NCBI RefSeq assembly: GCF_037975245.1
Contig: NC_092568.1
Location: 34,814,501-34,878,500 of the forward strand
Reading direction: 5' to 3'
Origin: Apostichopus japonicus
Lineage: Eukaryota > Echinodermata > Holothuroidea > Aspidochirotida > Stichopodidae
DNA length: 64,000 nt
The notes below the pieces were generated by a model. That model had not been told where the DNA came from, did no database searches, and saw nothing but the letters and a program-made list of their open reading frames with translations. The position numbers and the translations under genes are program-made. Shown one piece after another: positions 34,946 to 44,900 of the stretch (the stretch's first letter is position 1; every line of letters begins with the position of its first letter).

Positions 34946-35594
34946 GCTAAAAGCAGCAGAGTCAGAGTCAATTTTGAAAATCCAATTAAGTGTGTTTTTA
35001 ACTTAATATCAGTTTAATTCTCAAATGTTTTTTGAGTGGATATAAGTTTAGATGATGATCATAGTGAAATAATTAATGTTAATATACTCTGTTAGGAAAT
35101 ATAGTAGTCCAGTTGTATTTCTTTACCAATTTTAATTCTTGAGAATTTACCCTAAAAATCAATGAAAATGGCTGGATTACATATAAATTTAGAGACCATT
35201 AGATCAGTTCTTAACACTCAATACAAACTTCAATGTAAAAATATAAGACTTTATGGCACAGAATAACATATGTTTACAGTGTAATATAAAATGGACAAAT
35301 GGTGTTGAATGTTATCCAATTGGACTATGTCGTATATAAGTCTATATGAAGATGTTTTTGAGGAGTTATTGAAACTAGTGAACGATTGGTTAACATTACA
35401 TTTAGACACTCATGCACATGTACAGGAGCATAAACTGGGTTACGTGGGAGTTGCCTTGGTCTAGCATAACATGCAGTTACAAATACTACGGGATATAAAT
35501 TATCATTAGTCCTACTTTAGTGGCGATTAATCTTCATAGAAATTTATGGGGCTTAAGTACAAATGAATGCCTTGACTTAAAGGGATGTAATGTA
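34946..35594. other. Intergenic downstream of the candidate promoter
   Basis: Holds only the 34-codon frame at 35162-35266, without a recognised family. Confidence 0.3.
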
Positions 35595-36890
35595 AAACTA
35601 ACACTAATATACACACTGTACATATACAATTGGTTGAATTAGAAGACTTTACTATAGAATTAATTTCAACCACTACATAGATGTATGTACAGTACAAAAC
35701 TGTACTGGGTGTACATGTACAGTGTGTTAGTGTTGTTTAAACATAGTCTTCTGGCACTCATGGCACTCCGTACATATACACTCAGTACAGTGTATGTACT
35801 GTACACACTGTAGATACATACAAAGTCTTCTAATTAAATGAATTCAACCAGGAGCAGACAAGTTCATTGCAAATAGTATGTTTTCTTATATGAAATTAAA
35901 AACTGCACAGTATTGAACCGAATGACCTTGAAGTACAGTACAATACCCAGGCTCAAAACACATGTGGAACATCGAAACACGCAAAAACGTTTTTTGTAAA
36001 AATCCCAAACTTTGAGGATTTTTCATTTCAAAATAAGGCAAAACACCCTCCTGAAATTTTTTGTACAAACAGGGTGGTACTATATCTCTTCCAGAAAAAA
36101 TTATCAATTTTTTTAATTTGACGCGTTTTGAGTTATTGGCCGTCAAAAACGACCTCTTTTGTACATCGGGGCAACTTAACAACTTCATAAATTAATATTG
36201 AGAATAGCTAGAGCCCTGAAAGTTGTTAATGTGTAAGAACTTTATACTTATTAATAAAGAATAAACCCTGACACCTCTAACATGGTTACTTTGGTAAAAA
36301 ATTGGCATCAAAACCCCTACCTCATGCTGAATCGCAGCATGAAATAGCAACTTTAGAGTTGCACAACTTGCAAACATATTATAGGAAAGCATTGTAATCA
36401 TTATTTGTAATATTTGTAGTAGACATAATAATCTCTGAAAGAATCAAGTACCCTGAAGCAATGTTTTATGAGCAATTCATCACTAAAAATAGCACATTTT
36501 TTAGTGAAAAGTACAAAAATCAAATATTTTGACACTTTTAAGTTGACCTAAATCCACAAGAGAATATTTTTGTAGCCTATTTTTTTAATTTTTTTATTTC
36601 TTTTCCTGTTCTATGGGATAGACTCTGTAGGCATCTGTAATAGAAAGGTAGTGGAATGTTCAATTGCTGAGAAATGAGACCTCAAAAGTCAAGAAAATGC
36701 CAAAACGCCATGGTGGCGACAATTTGCTGAATTTCAAAGTGTGATAAATCGGCCAATTGTAAAGCAATGCAACTGAAATTTTCAGAATATGCTTATTTTA
36801 TGGTGGTCTAATCATACAATAAATTTGGGAATTTTTGGAAAGGGTGCAGCAACAGTCATCCGTGATTTGACACGGAATGACCCAGCTTTA
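35595..36890 (+). repeat. Duplication copy B, left block
   Basis: Matches 6.17-6.65 and 7.93-8.62 kb without the 1.28-kb insertion. It has a single diverged copy of the 254-bp unit start (36720-36885) where copy A has eight units. About 90 bases at its left edge (35595-35690) are inverted relative to copy A, within a GTACAGTG palindromic zone. Confidence 0.75.
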
Positions 36891-37327
36891 TGATTGCTGG
36901 TTTAGTCTTAAATGGATAAGTATGTTAATAGCTGAAATATTTACCTTTCTTTAACCAACCTCAGTCGTCTGAAGTCATTGCACCATACATGTCATGTCAG
37001 ATATGTATTACCCTCTAGAAATTGCAACTTAAAGCAGTATATGTTTGGTCGTTAAAGCAGTATATAGTAAATATTATTTTGTTTAGTATTAAGACGTGCT
37101 ATAGGTTGTTTAGACATGCCAATGACGTTATTGTCCCAACTATACTTGTAATTTGAATATTATTCTGCGTTGGACACCACTGCTCGTTGAATTGTTAATA
37201 TGTTATAATGATGTTTATTGCATGATTCCTTTTGGAATTGGTTTTAGGTGATGATAATATTGTTCCTATAGGATGTGTAAATATTGCATAGTTATTTTAT
37301 TTTCCTCGTTAATGTTTTCTCTTCTTT
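36891..37327. other. Copy B spacer without a copy A match
   Basis: Replaces the 8.63-14.33 kb part of copy A. No gene or repeat is recognised. It ends in TTTTCTCTTCTTTACAG just before the duplicated segment resumes. Confidence 0.4.
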
Positions 37328-39755
37328 ACAGGCGGCATGAAGTCCGGTGAATATTCATATCCACTGTCCTCATGGTTTTGATTTTGCTCTCTGTTTATTA
37401 GTTGCATGGTTAGATACATGGCGCCACCGAATAACAGTAATACAATATCGAAAAATTGAATTTCTTTGTGTATTTTGTGGACACATTTTTCCACACTGAA
37501 GAGCCAACGTTATCATCAACTTAACCTTAGAGGAACGTTTTTAATTATATCATATTTTAAAGAGAATATTTTGAGGTTAGCAGCAGCTGTAGAAAAGTCA
37601 TTTTCCTTAAAATCAATTTTCTTGAACTGTTACATCTAAATACTAATTGTTTTTCGTTCAAACCCATTCTTCATTTAAGGAATCAAGAGAGTATACGTAG
37701 ATCTTTTTTTATTAATCTTTGCATGTTAATTTCAATGAAGTGACAGAATGGTTTCTAAAGTCCGGTGGAAGACAACTACCTGCAAATGGTTCTCTATGTA
37801 CGTATGCAAACCGCTTAGAAGAAACATCCTATGGTTAGCCAGAATGATAGATCGATATCAAATTTAGAGTGTACAAGAAACAACTAATTAAAGTATTAAT
37901 GAGATTTATGTATTTCGAGTACACCAACCCCTCATATATCGGTTCATTCCTATCATGAATTTGACTTACTTAGATACTGCATCATGTGAAGATATACATA
38001 ATTGCTGTCATAAAAGCATTTGTTCCATTTCTTGAGTAATAAAGTACAAAAAATGATGAAGGACATGTCTTGATCTACCACCCCCCCCCCCCCCTTCTCT
38101 ATCACTCTCTCAACCCAGTCGTGCAGCCTGAATGAAAAATATATATAAAACATTTCATTCAAATTTCACACAATTGTTTTTGCAATTTTAAAGTTACATT
38201 ATATATGTTAAATGTGAAGAATCATGATGACTTCTTTTCAATTTATATTTCCTTCTAGTTCTTGCGCGACAGCCTGAAATCCCGCGTTTCTCAGTGCATC
38301 GATTAAGATCCTTCTCGTGGCTTGTTGCCCGTTCCTTCTTTGCCACCTGATGAGCATCTGTAATGCAGTCTCCTCGATACCTCCCCTGCCTGCTCCATAA
38401 TTATTTGCATCAATATTACAAATTTCATGTTCTCCAAATCCGAGATACCTCGCTACACTCCTCCAATCGTTGGCGATTCTAGGGGCAATCTCCTGGCAAA
38501 CATAAGAATCAAAGTTCGTCGTGTGTCTCCATGACGACCTTAACTGACAGCCAAATACAGGAGTAATTAATGGCTTATGGGGCTGAAAACTATATTTCTT
38601 GTCAAAATGTATTGAACAATTAATTATACAATCCGTAGTAGATGTATCACTAGGCCTTGTTCGTTTGCAATACGGTAGTATAAGCGAATATAGTGCATCG
38701 CCGCTAACTGGTATGATCGACAGTATATTTGCCAGGTTACTTAGACATTTGAATACCACACAAAATCATATTATTTATATTCATCACGAAAACCCAACAT
38801 AAGTTTTAATTAAATTGACCGATAATTAGCAACTGATTAATGTATTCAATTAAAAAGGGAAATAACGATTTCTGTCGAAAAACTAGTACATTGGCTAGAA
38901 TCAATACCTTGATTTGTGTCAGGAAAATTTACTCGTTAAAATTCTGCTTATACAGGAAACTTGGTCGAGTAACAAATGTTTTGTTTGTATTAACTAACCC
39001 GTAGCTCATTTTCATTGACCGGCTCTCCGAGAGCCTGTTCGAACATATCCTGATCCTGAGCGGCTTGGTTCACGTTTGCCATGTTTGGCCGTAAGCTGCA
39101 AATGACAAAGGTGAAGGTACAATAAAAATTACCATACTATATTTTATACAAATTATATTGTCGAAGTAACATGATTATCACAATAAGGCAACCTTGTGGA
39201 TTGTGTGTTCCCGAAACAGAACGCTTCGTAGTGAGTTACAAATGATTATTCCGTATGTAACGTTCTAGTGAACGGCTGGATCTAGAAAGGCATGAATAAA
39301 ATAACTTAACTGGGAAATTATTATCTATAAAAAATATTATAAATATATAATATAATAAAATATTATTTCATAATATTTTGGGTCTCGCTTCTAGTGAGTA
39401 GCCGAACGCCACCGTTGAGATTCGGACTGTTGAGGTGGTTTGCAATTGGTTGGCTAACCTTGTTGTATCAAGAGGGCCAGAGGTTCAAGATCGAATAACC
39501 AAAGACAGTAGTTTGGCCATTACGCGATACCCAAAATGACAACATGGCTAAATCAGTCAAGCCCTTGTAAGATACCAGACTCAAGTTAGGGCAAAGTTTT
39601 AGGGACAAAGGTTACAGAAATTCTCTGTAAAGACAAGGTGGATGGACTTCAAAATAGGTGGGAATGTTCTTTGATTGAGCCTCCGTGACTAATGATATCA
39701 CTTCGTCGAAAGTGACAGGCCATTTAACCAAAAATAGCATTTTGACCATGACGTT
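37328..39755 (-). repeat. Duplication copy B, death-domain segment
   Basis: Collinear with 14337-17285, lacking the 451-bp internal rearrangement of copy A. It includes a longer C-run (38081-38094) and the complete death-domain gene. Upstream of the gene, A's 74-codon frame at 17252-17028 is frameshifted here, which argues that this frame is not coding. Confidence 0.85.
38238..39082 (-). CDS. Death-domain protein, copy B (two coding exons)
   Basis: Minus-strand model: coding exon 39082-38999 (28 codons, MANVNQA...NENELR), intron 38998-38583 (416 bp, GTTAGT...TTTTCAG), exon 38582-38238, stop TGA. It gives 142 residues at a phase 0 junction. The start-codon exon begins at 39095 after TTTGCAG, so a non-coding exon lies upstream. 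The open frame continues upstream of 38582 to 38759, but that part has no counterpart frame in copy A and is intronic in this model. The death domain covers about residues 55-140: IAPRIANDWRSVARYLG, HEICNIDANN, ALQMLIRWQRR, ATRRILIDALRNAG and AVAQELE. The helix-2 Trp is present, unlike copy A. It is probably cytosolic, acting by homotypic death-domain contact. Paralogy with copy A and kept splice sites point to a real gene. Confidence 0.78.
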
Positions 39756-39756
39756 A

Positions 39757-40455
39757 ATATAATTAATACGGGCATTAAATATAATTAATACGGGTATTAA
39801 ATAGAATTAATACGGGCATTAAAAAGACCAATCATATCAGCAGGATTCTCACTTGCTCATCTGATCGCCAACCTTCAACTTACGTTCATCGCACTATTTT
39901 GCAGTCTTGGAACCCCCCCCCCCCCCCAAAAAAAAAATGGATCGTTTGCCTCTCATAATTCGAGCTCAACGTAACCTAAATGAATCCTTAAATAGCATTA
40001 CCATCATGAGTGAATTTATTTCACATTTTTCGGAAACGTAAGTTGAAAACAAACTTTCTTTAACCTAGGCTTCAAGTTTTAGTGGCTAAATGAATGTGGT
40101 TTGCTACCGAGTACCAGAAGACAACATACTGGTAAAACATCGGAATGGGATTGAGGGTCAACATTTGTCAATAACCTACAAGTACCGTTCGCTTCCCGAC
40201 GAAAATCATGCAAAAATTGTTCTTTGTTTGTCGTGCGTACCATTGCGTTGTATGTTGTACCTTGCTTGCTAGCTACAACTGCACTGCTTTAACGCTGGGG
40301 GATTAACACTAGCTCAGAGCGTGGTAAAAAAAATCGCTGGTGTGATTGGTCAATTTAATATCTGTATTAATTCTATTTAATGCGAGTATTAATTATATTT
40401 AATGCCCGTATTAATTATATTTAATGCCCGTATTAATTATATTTAATACCGGTAA
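39757..40455. mobile_element. Foldback element with 22-bp repeats in its arms
   Basis: The left arm holds three 22-bp units (39760-39781, 39782-39803, 39804-39825; core AATTAATACGGGCATTAAA). The right arm holds four units in inverted orientation (40365-40386, 40387-40408, 40409-40430, 40431-40452). Inside the arms a further inverted stretch pairs: GACCAATCATATCAGC with GCTGGTGTGATTGGTC. The roughly 500-base centre has a poly-C/poly-A junction and a 60-codon frame without recognised features. It sits between two blocks that copy A carries about 400 bases apart, so it inserted in B after duplication, probably with a deletion. It is non-autonomous. Confidence 0.8.
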
Positions 40456-40496
40456 TAATTTTAATTCGTATCATCAATTATTTCCCGTATGGCCTA

Positions 40497-40770
40497 CCAT
40501 ATACGCGAGACCTTTGGCAATTTTTACAACAACCGACAAACAATTACGGAACCAGCCGATACTCATAGCTGGTACATGAACAGCAGTTACTGTACAAGCA
40601 ATGAGTATCGGGTGACGGAACGTACTAATCAGATTGCAGAGAGAGAATCCAATGTCGCATATACTTGGGGACTTCAACAGAGACTGTGTCAAATCTCTTG
40701 AAGGTATGCGATACAACCACGAAGTCGATTTCATCGCATGCCCTCAATCTAACTCTATATGATAGACTCT
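40497..40770 (+). repeat. Duplication copy B, right end
   Basis: 40500-40548 matches 17693-17731, and 40549-40770 matches 21428-21650. The junction is therefore the near-intact empty site of the 3.7-kb TTAA element. Confidence 0.85.
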
Positions 40771-40934
40771 GTATTCGTCTAAGATAGCTGTTATTAAGTC
40801 ATACAGCCACCGTCAATATCTACTGTCGATCAGTTCAGCATAACTGTTATACCTAAATTCACAGAAAAGCATCGTGGATGTACAAAAAACAGAAGATGAA
40901 ATCAGAGAGATACCTGTCGCAGGAGCATATCAGT

Positions 40935-41236
40935 GAGGGCATCGTGGTCAAGTGGTTACGGCAGTGAACCTGTGATCTAAGGCTTGCAGGTTCGAGTCCT
41001 GGTCAGATCATTTATGGTTTGTCCTTGGGAAAGGCATTTTATCTCCATTGTCTCTCTTCCCCAGATGTTTAAATGGGGACATGTGATATAATGTGCCAGT
41101 TGGGCGCTGTTTAGCTGATGACATGTGGAGGGATTTGCTTCTTTGTTTGACAGGTTTTCGATGACCATGGTAATGTTTTCATGCGCCTTGAGCACCGATA
41201 TCGCCTTATAAATCCTCAGTATTATTATTATTATTA
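40935..41236 (+). mobile_element. tRNA-derived SINE with (ATT)n tail
   Basis: The head has a pol III A box (TGGTCAAGTGGTTACGG, about 40945) and B box (GGTTCGAGTCC, 40989-40999) at tRNA spacing. The cloverleaf is imperfect and is followed directly by a tRNA-unrelated body (CCTTGGGAAAGGCATTTTAT, then GCGCCTTGAGCACC). The end is TATTATTATTATTATTAT. This layout is that of a tRNA-derived SINE mobilised by a LINE of the CR1/L2 type. No clear target duplication was found. Confidence 0.8.
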
Positions 41237-42849
41237 TGCAAAAAAAATAGCTCGAACATCCTTGATAAACTGACTGCAGTAACCTCTGAACATATATAAT
41301 TCGTCAGCGATTTATGTGTACCAAAGAGAGTAGCATCCGTATCTGAAACAATGACACGGTTTCCAACAGATCAAAGAATAAAAGCTTTATTTCAGGAGAA
41401 GAAAATGGCAATTGATTCAAGAGACAAAACTTTTTAAAAGTTCAAACCAATGTCATTTGCATAGCCCCTGGAAAAATGATGTAACATCCCAAATACACAA
41501 GGTTTAAACTCCTTCCTCACTTAATGAATTCAGACCTTCTAATGTATCTTGCCAGCATAGGTTTTAACTATATGCACAAGATTTGATTACCATGTTCACC
41601 AAAAGCACATTTAAATGTTATCTTTCTTGATTCTTCCAGTGCTTCAAAACTGTACTACCTAAGAAGTTACTCTCGTGATTTACATACCTTGATAAAGATA
41701 CCTCGTTTATGCACTGGCTGGCTGATTTCATGAAAGGGTGGTCAAGGCAAATAAAATTGTTAAAGGGTTTATTTGACAAATGTGAAATAATTGTTGGGGT
41801 CTCAGTAGAGTGTCATTATCACCACTGTTATTTTAATATAGCAATATTATTGTTCTGTCATCAAATACGCAAACACCACTGTAATCTCCGGTAGAATATC
41901 TAAATCATCACATTACGTGGATTAGGGTAATTAAGAATCTGCTGTATCTCACATTGTCACTGTCCGTGATAAACATAATTTTATTACTACTGAACCCCCA
42001 AAAACCTAAAGATTTTTTGGGGGAAATACTGATATCAAACATGAAATCAAAACAGAGAAATAAATCTATGCTGCAAACATCTTATGTTAGCGTTCAAATA
42101 AGTTAGCGCATACATCACCGGCTACAGTACTCCTGCATTAAAACGGTTTCCCATGTTACATGTATTCTATTGAGACGACAATGTGGACCCTCCTTATGTT
42201 TATGAAAGTAAGCTTTCCCAAGTTCCATGAAATGCTGCAGAGTCGGTAAATGTAGATTTTTTTTCGAATAATGTCCTATAGGCATTTGAATGTAAGGAAA
42301 ACGTTACTAAAGTATGCTACTTTTCCTTCGCTTTAGCAATATACTAACCTTAGACCGGAACATTATTACAGCAGACGACCATGAGCCTAGGTTATTGAAC
42401 AACAGGTCTCACTAATCAAATAGACATATTTTCAATTGTTATATGTGTTTAACAGCGCAATTTCAAGTCAGTTGTATTCATTTATGTTACATATGAACAA
42501 GGGAGTGGCCTTAGTTGGTCCAGCACTGGCTATTGTTGAGATCCATTTTAAGGCATATGGAATGTTGGATACGAACATATAGTCGACACAGTGTGTTAAG
42601 GTATAGTCGCCCTCTTAATATACCTACATGTAACACACAAAGTTTGCCTACTTCAACGGGTGAATCTCGAATTATGTAGGGATACTTGTCTATGCCATTT
42701 CGAACATAATGATTTGAAAAATAGTCTAGTATGCATTTAAATGACATAAAAATGTCTACCATACAGAGGATTCCTATTATCTTAGGGCTGTTAAATAGTT
42801 TTTACTATGATTCAGTGTGATTCAGTGTGGACTTAGAGCTTGGCGTCTA
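41237..42849. other. Intergenic, no gene seen
   Basis: AT-rich, without recognisable frames or repeats. Confidence 0.4.
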
Positions 42850-43222
42850 TTGTTGAGAAAAAAAGGAAACAGTCAACAGACCCTTTTTTTTTTTGCCTTC
42901 CATTTATAATCTTAGGAGAATGAAAATACATTATTCTTTATTTCAATATTTACCAGTCTCGTCCATCCTCCGTGTTTTCCCAGACCCCTAATTGACCTCT
43001 GAGCTTGAGTCACCCCACCTGTGGTCAAGGTGACCGCAGGTTAGTGCATAAGGAACTCTCTGACTTGCACAATAACCGAAATTTATAGCTTGGTGGATTA
43101 TTTTCTACTCAATGACCAAACTAGAAACCATGTGAACCATGTGTTCGCTGTAGGTCTACCTTATTAACATTATGATGGGAAATGTCCTCAAAGTGCTGTG
43201 CAATTATGTAATTTAAAATTAT

Positions 43223-43291
43223 TTATTGATGAAAACAGCTCGTCATCAATGTAGCACAGACAAGAGCCGCCATTTTGTTATAACGCGCCAT
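43223..43291 (-). CDS. Conserved exon-like mini-ORF, copy C
   Basis: On minus, an exon-like start at 43303 follows GTTGCAG. A 22-codon frame then opens at 43291 (MARYNKMAALVCATLM) and stops at 43223. A donor (GTAAGTTTTC, exon end 43676) sits 372 bases upstream, after a stretch containing GTCCAGACCTTCACTGA. Copy D keeps the donor, the acceptor, the ATG and MA-x-Y-x-KMAALVC, then diverges. This looks like the 5' end of an ancestral gene (non-coding exon, intron, start exon) whose body was not duplicated. The peptide may not be made. Confidence 0.25.
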   Translation of the reverse strand: MARYNKMAALVCATLMTSCFHQ

Positions 43292-43828
43292 TTTGGCTTG
43301 GTTCTGCAACTTTGGTGAATGCATATTTTCAATATGTTTGTCCCAAGGTACTTGTCTGTTGGAAGCTGCCCAAACATATTCTTTTGCAACTACTTTGAGG
43401 TTGACTTATTTTTGTGACAGACTGTGTTGACTAAAAACCTGGTTTGCAGCTCAAGTCTTAATGTGATGTTTTCACAGTAGGTAAAAAAAGGTTGTCGGTT
43501 TTTCGTTAATCTATCCGTTCAGTTTGCCTCCTCATAAACGTATAGAGTGACCTGTGTGATCATAGCAATTATGGTATACAGATATATCCTCAGACACAAG
43601 ATGTAATCTAAAGATATTTGGAGAAATTCGACGTGAAATATCAGTTAATTACCAAGAAAGTATAAGAAAACTTACAACGGTGGGCGTGTTCAGTGAAGGT
43701 CTGGACTCGACGATCTCCCAGGTATAGTGTAGTGAATATAACTAGTCTGTTTGCGTGACTGTATAAAGATTACATACTGTGAGTGTGACATTGACAGTGT
43801 AGATTTTTGTCAGCAACACATTTTATTT

Positions 43829-44707
43829 ACGGAGCTTTTAAAGTGCCAACGAGATATATTTTAGGTGAATTATCTTAATATTCGTGCACTACGATATTAA
43901 AATATTGGGACACGAGATGTTAATATCTCAGTATCTAAACGTTCTTATGTTGAAGTATTTAGATACAAGATATTAATATCCTTATATTTGTACATCCAGA
44001 TATTGTAAATATTTATATACGATAACATTAAGAAATGTAACTGACCTGTATTGGTCCATTGCGATGCGGGTCATTCTGGTAGGTAAACAACATCAGGTTT
44101 TGAAACAGTTGTGTTATTCTTCAAGGTTAACTAAGACTTTCAATTGCAACAAAAAAAATGCCCATTTTTATTGATGTGTAGTAAGAATGGAAATGAATAA
44201 TAAGTGAGTGTGAAAATATGTTCCATAATCATGGCATATTATTTAACCAGCTGAGAAGTTAATGGGTGTGGTATCTGTTACAACTGAACGTGTTCAAAAC
44301 AGAAAACTGAAGAGCAGAAAGTTAGTATTAAGATATCGTATCTAAATATTTTACTATCTTAATGTACAGATATTAGCATATTAAGATCTCGAATCTTAAT
44401 ATTTGAATATTATAAGGAACAGATATTGAGCTACTAAGATACCGTATTTAAATATTTCAATATCTTAATATGCAGAAATTATCATATTAAGATCAGGTAT
44501 CTTAATATTTCAATATTTAATGTACAGGTGTTACACTATTAAGATATCTAAATATTTCAATATGTTCAGATATTGAGAAATAAAGATCTTGTATCTCATG
44601 ATCTTGTATTAACATCTCGTATCTTAATATTTTAATCTTAATGCACAAATATTAAGATAAGTCACCTAAAATATATTAATATCTCGTTGTCAATATAAAA
44701 GCTCCGT
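43829..44707. mobile_element. Palindromic 879-bp element with ATATTAAGATA internal repeats
   Basis: The arms are inverted copies: ACGGAGCTTTTAAAGTGCCAA... on the left and ...CAATATAAAAGCTCCGT on the right, with CAACGAGATAT and TTTTAGGTGA pairing further in. TA lies at both borders, as in Tc1/mariner-type MITEs (inference). The inside is made of repeated AAGATATCGTATCTAAATATTTCAATAT-like blocks of about 45-60 bases, themselves partly palindromic. The equivalent element in copy D is only 102 bp. Confidence 0.7.
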
Positions 44708-44900
44708 AGTATTCTACTCAGTGTAAACACAGTTTATCAATTGTTACTAACTTGGACACGGAAAGAGAGTGACAGTGCTACGAAAACGGCTGATTTCTTG
44801 CGTTCTAAACATGTTAACCGGATAGATCTATATGACGAAATGGAACGCTGACTCTGATTAATCTAGATTATTCGCTTCTTCGCCTAGACCCATATTACTG

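Larger units (their letters stand above)
42850..44900 (-). repeat. Dispersed duplication, copy C (partner 51.45-52.77 kb)
   Basis: Aligns in order with copy D: CCATTTATAATCTTA, GTCCATCCTCCGTGTTTTCC, GACAAGAGCCGCCATTTTG, GTGAAGGTCTGGACT, CGGAGCTTTTAAAGTGCCAA, AACATGTTAACCGG and TTCTTCGCCTAGA. The length difference is mostly the palindromic element. Spliced-gene signals on minus are shared (see the mini-ORF entries). Confidence 0.8.

Noticed and set aside
38583..38759. 59 codons upstream of the death-domain exon in the open frame of copy B
   Set aside because: Copy A has no matching open frame there, and both copies have a TTTTCAG acceptor at phase 0 at the exon start, so this is intron.
40935..41010. 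Functional tRNA gene
   Set aside because: A and B boxes are present, but the cloverleaf is imperfect and the sequence continues into a SINE body with an (ATT)n tail.
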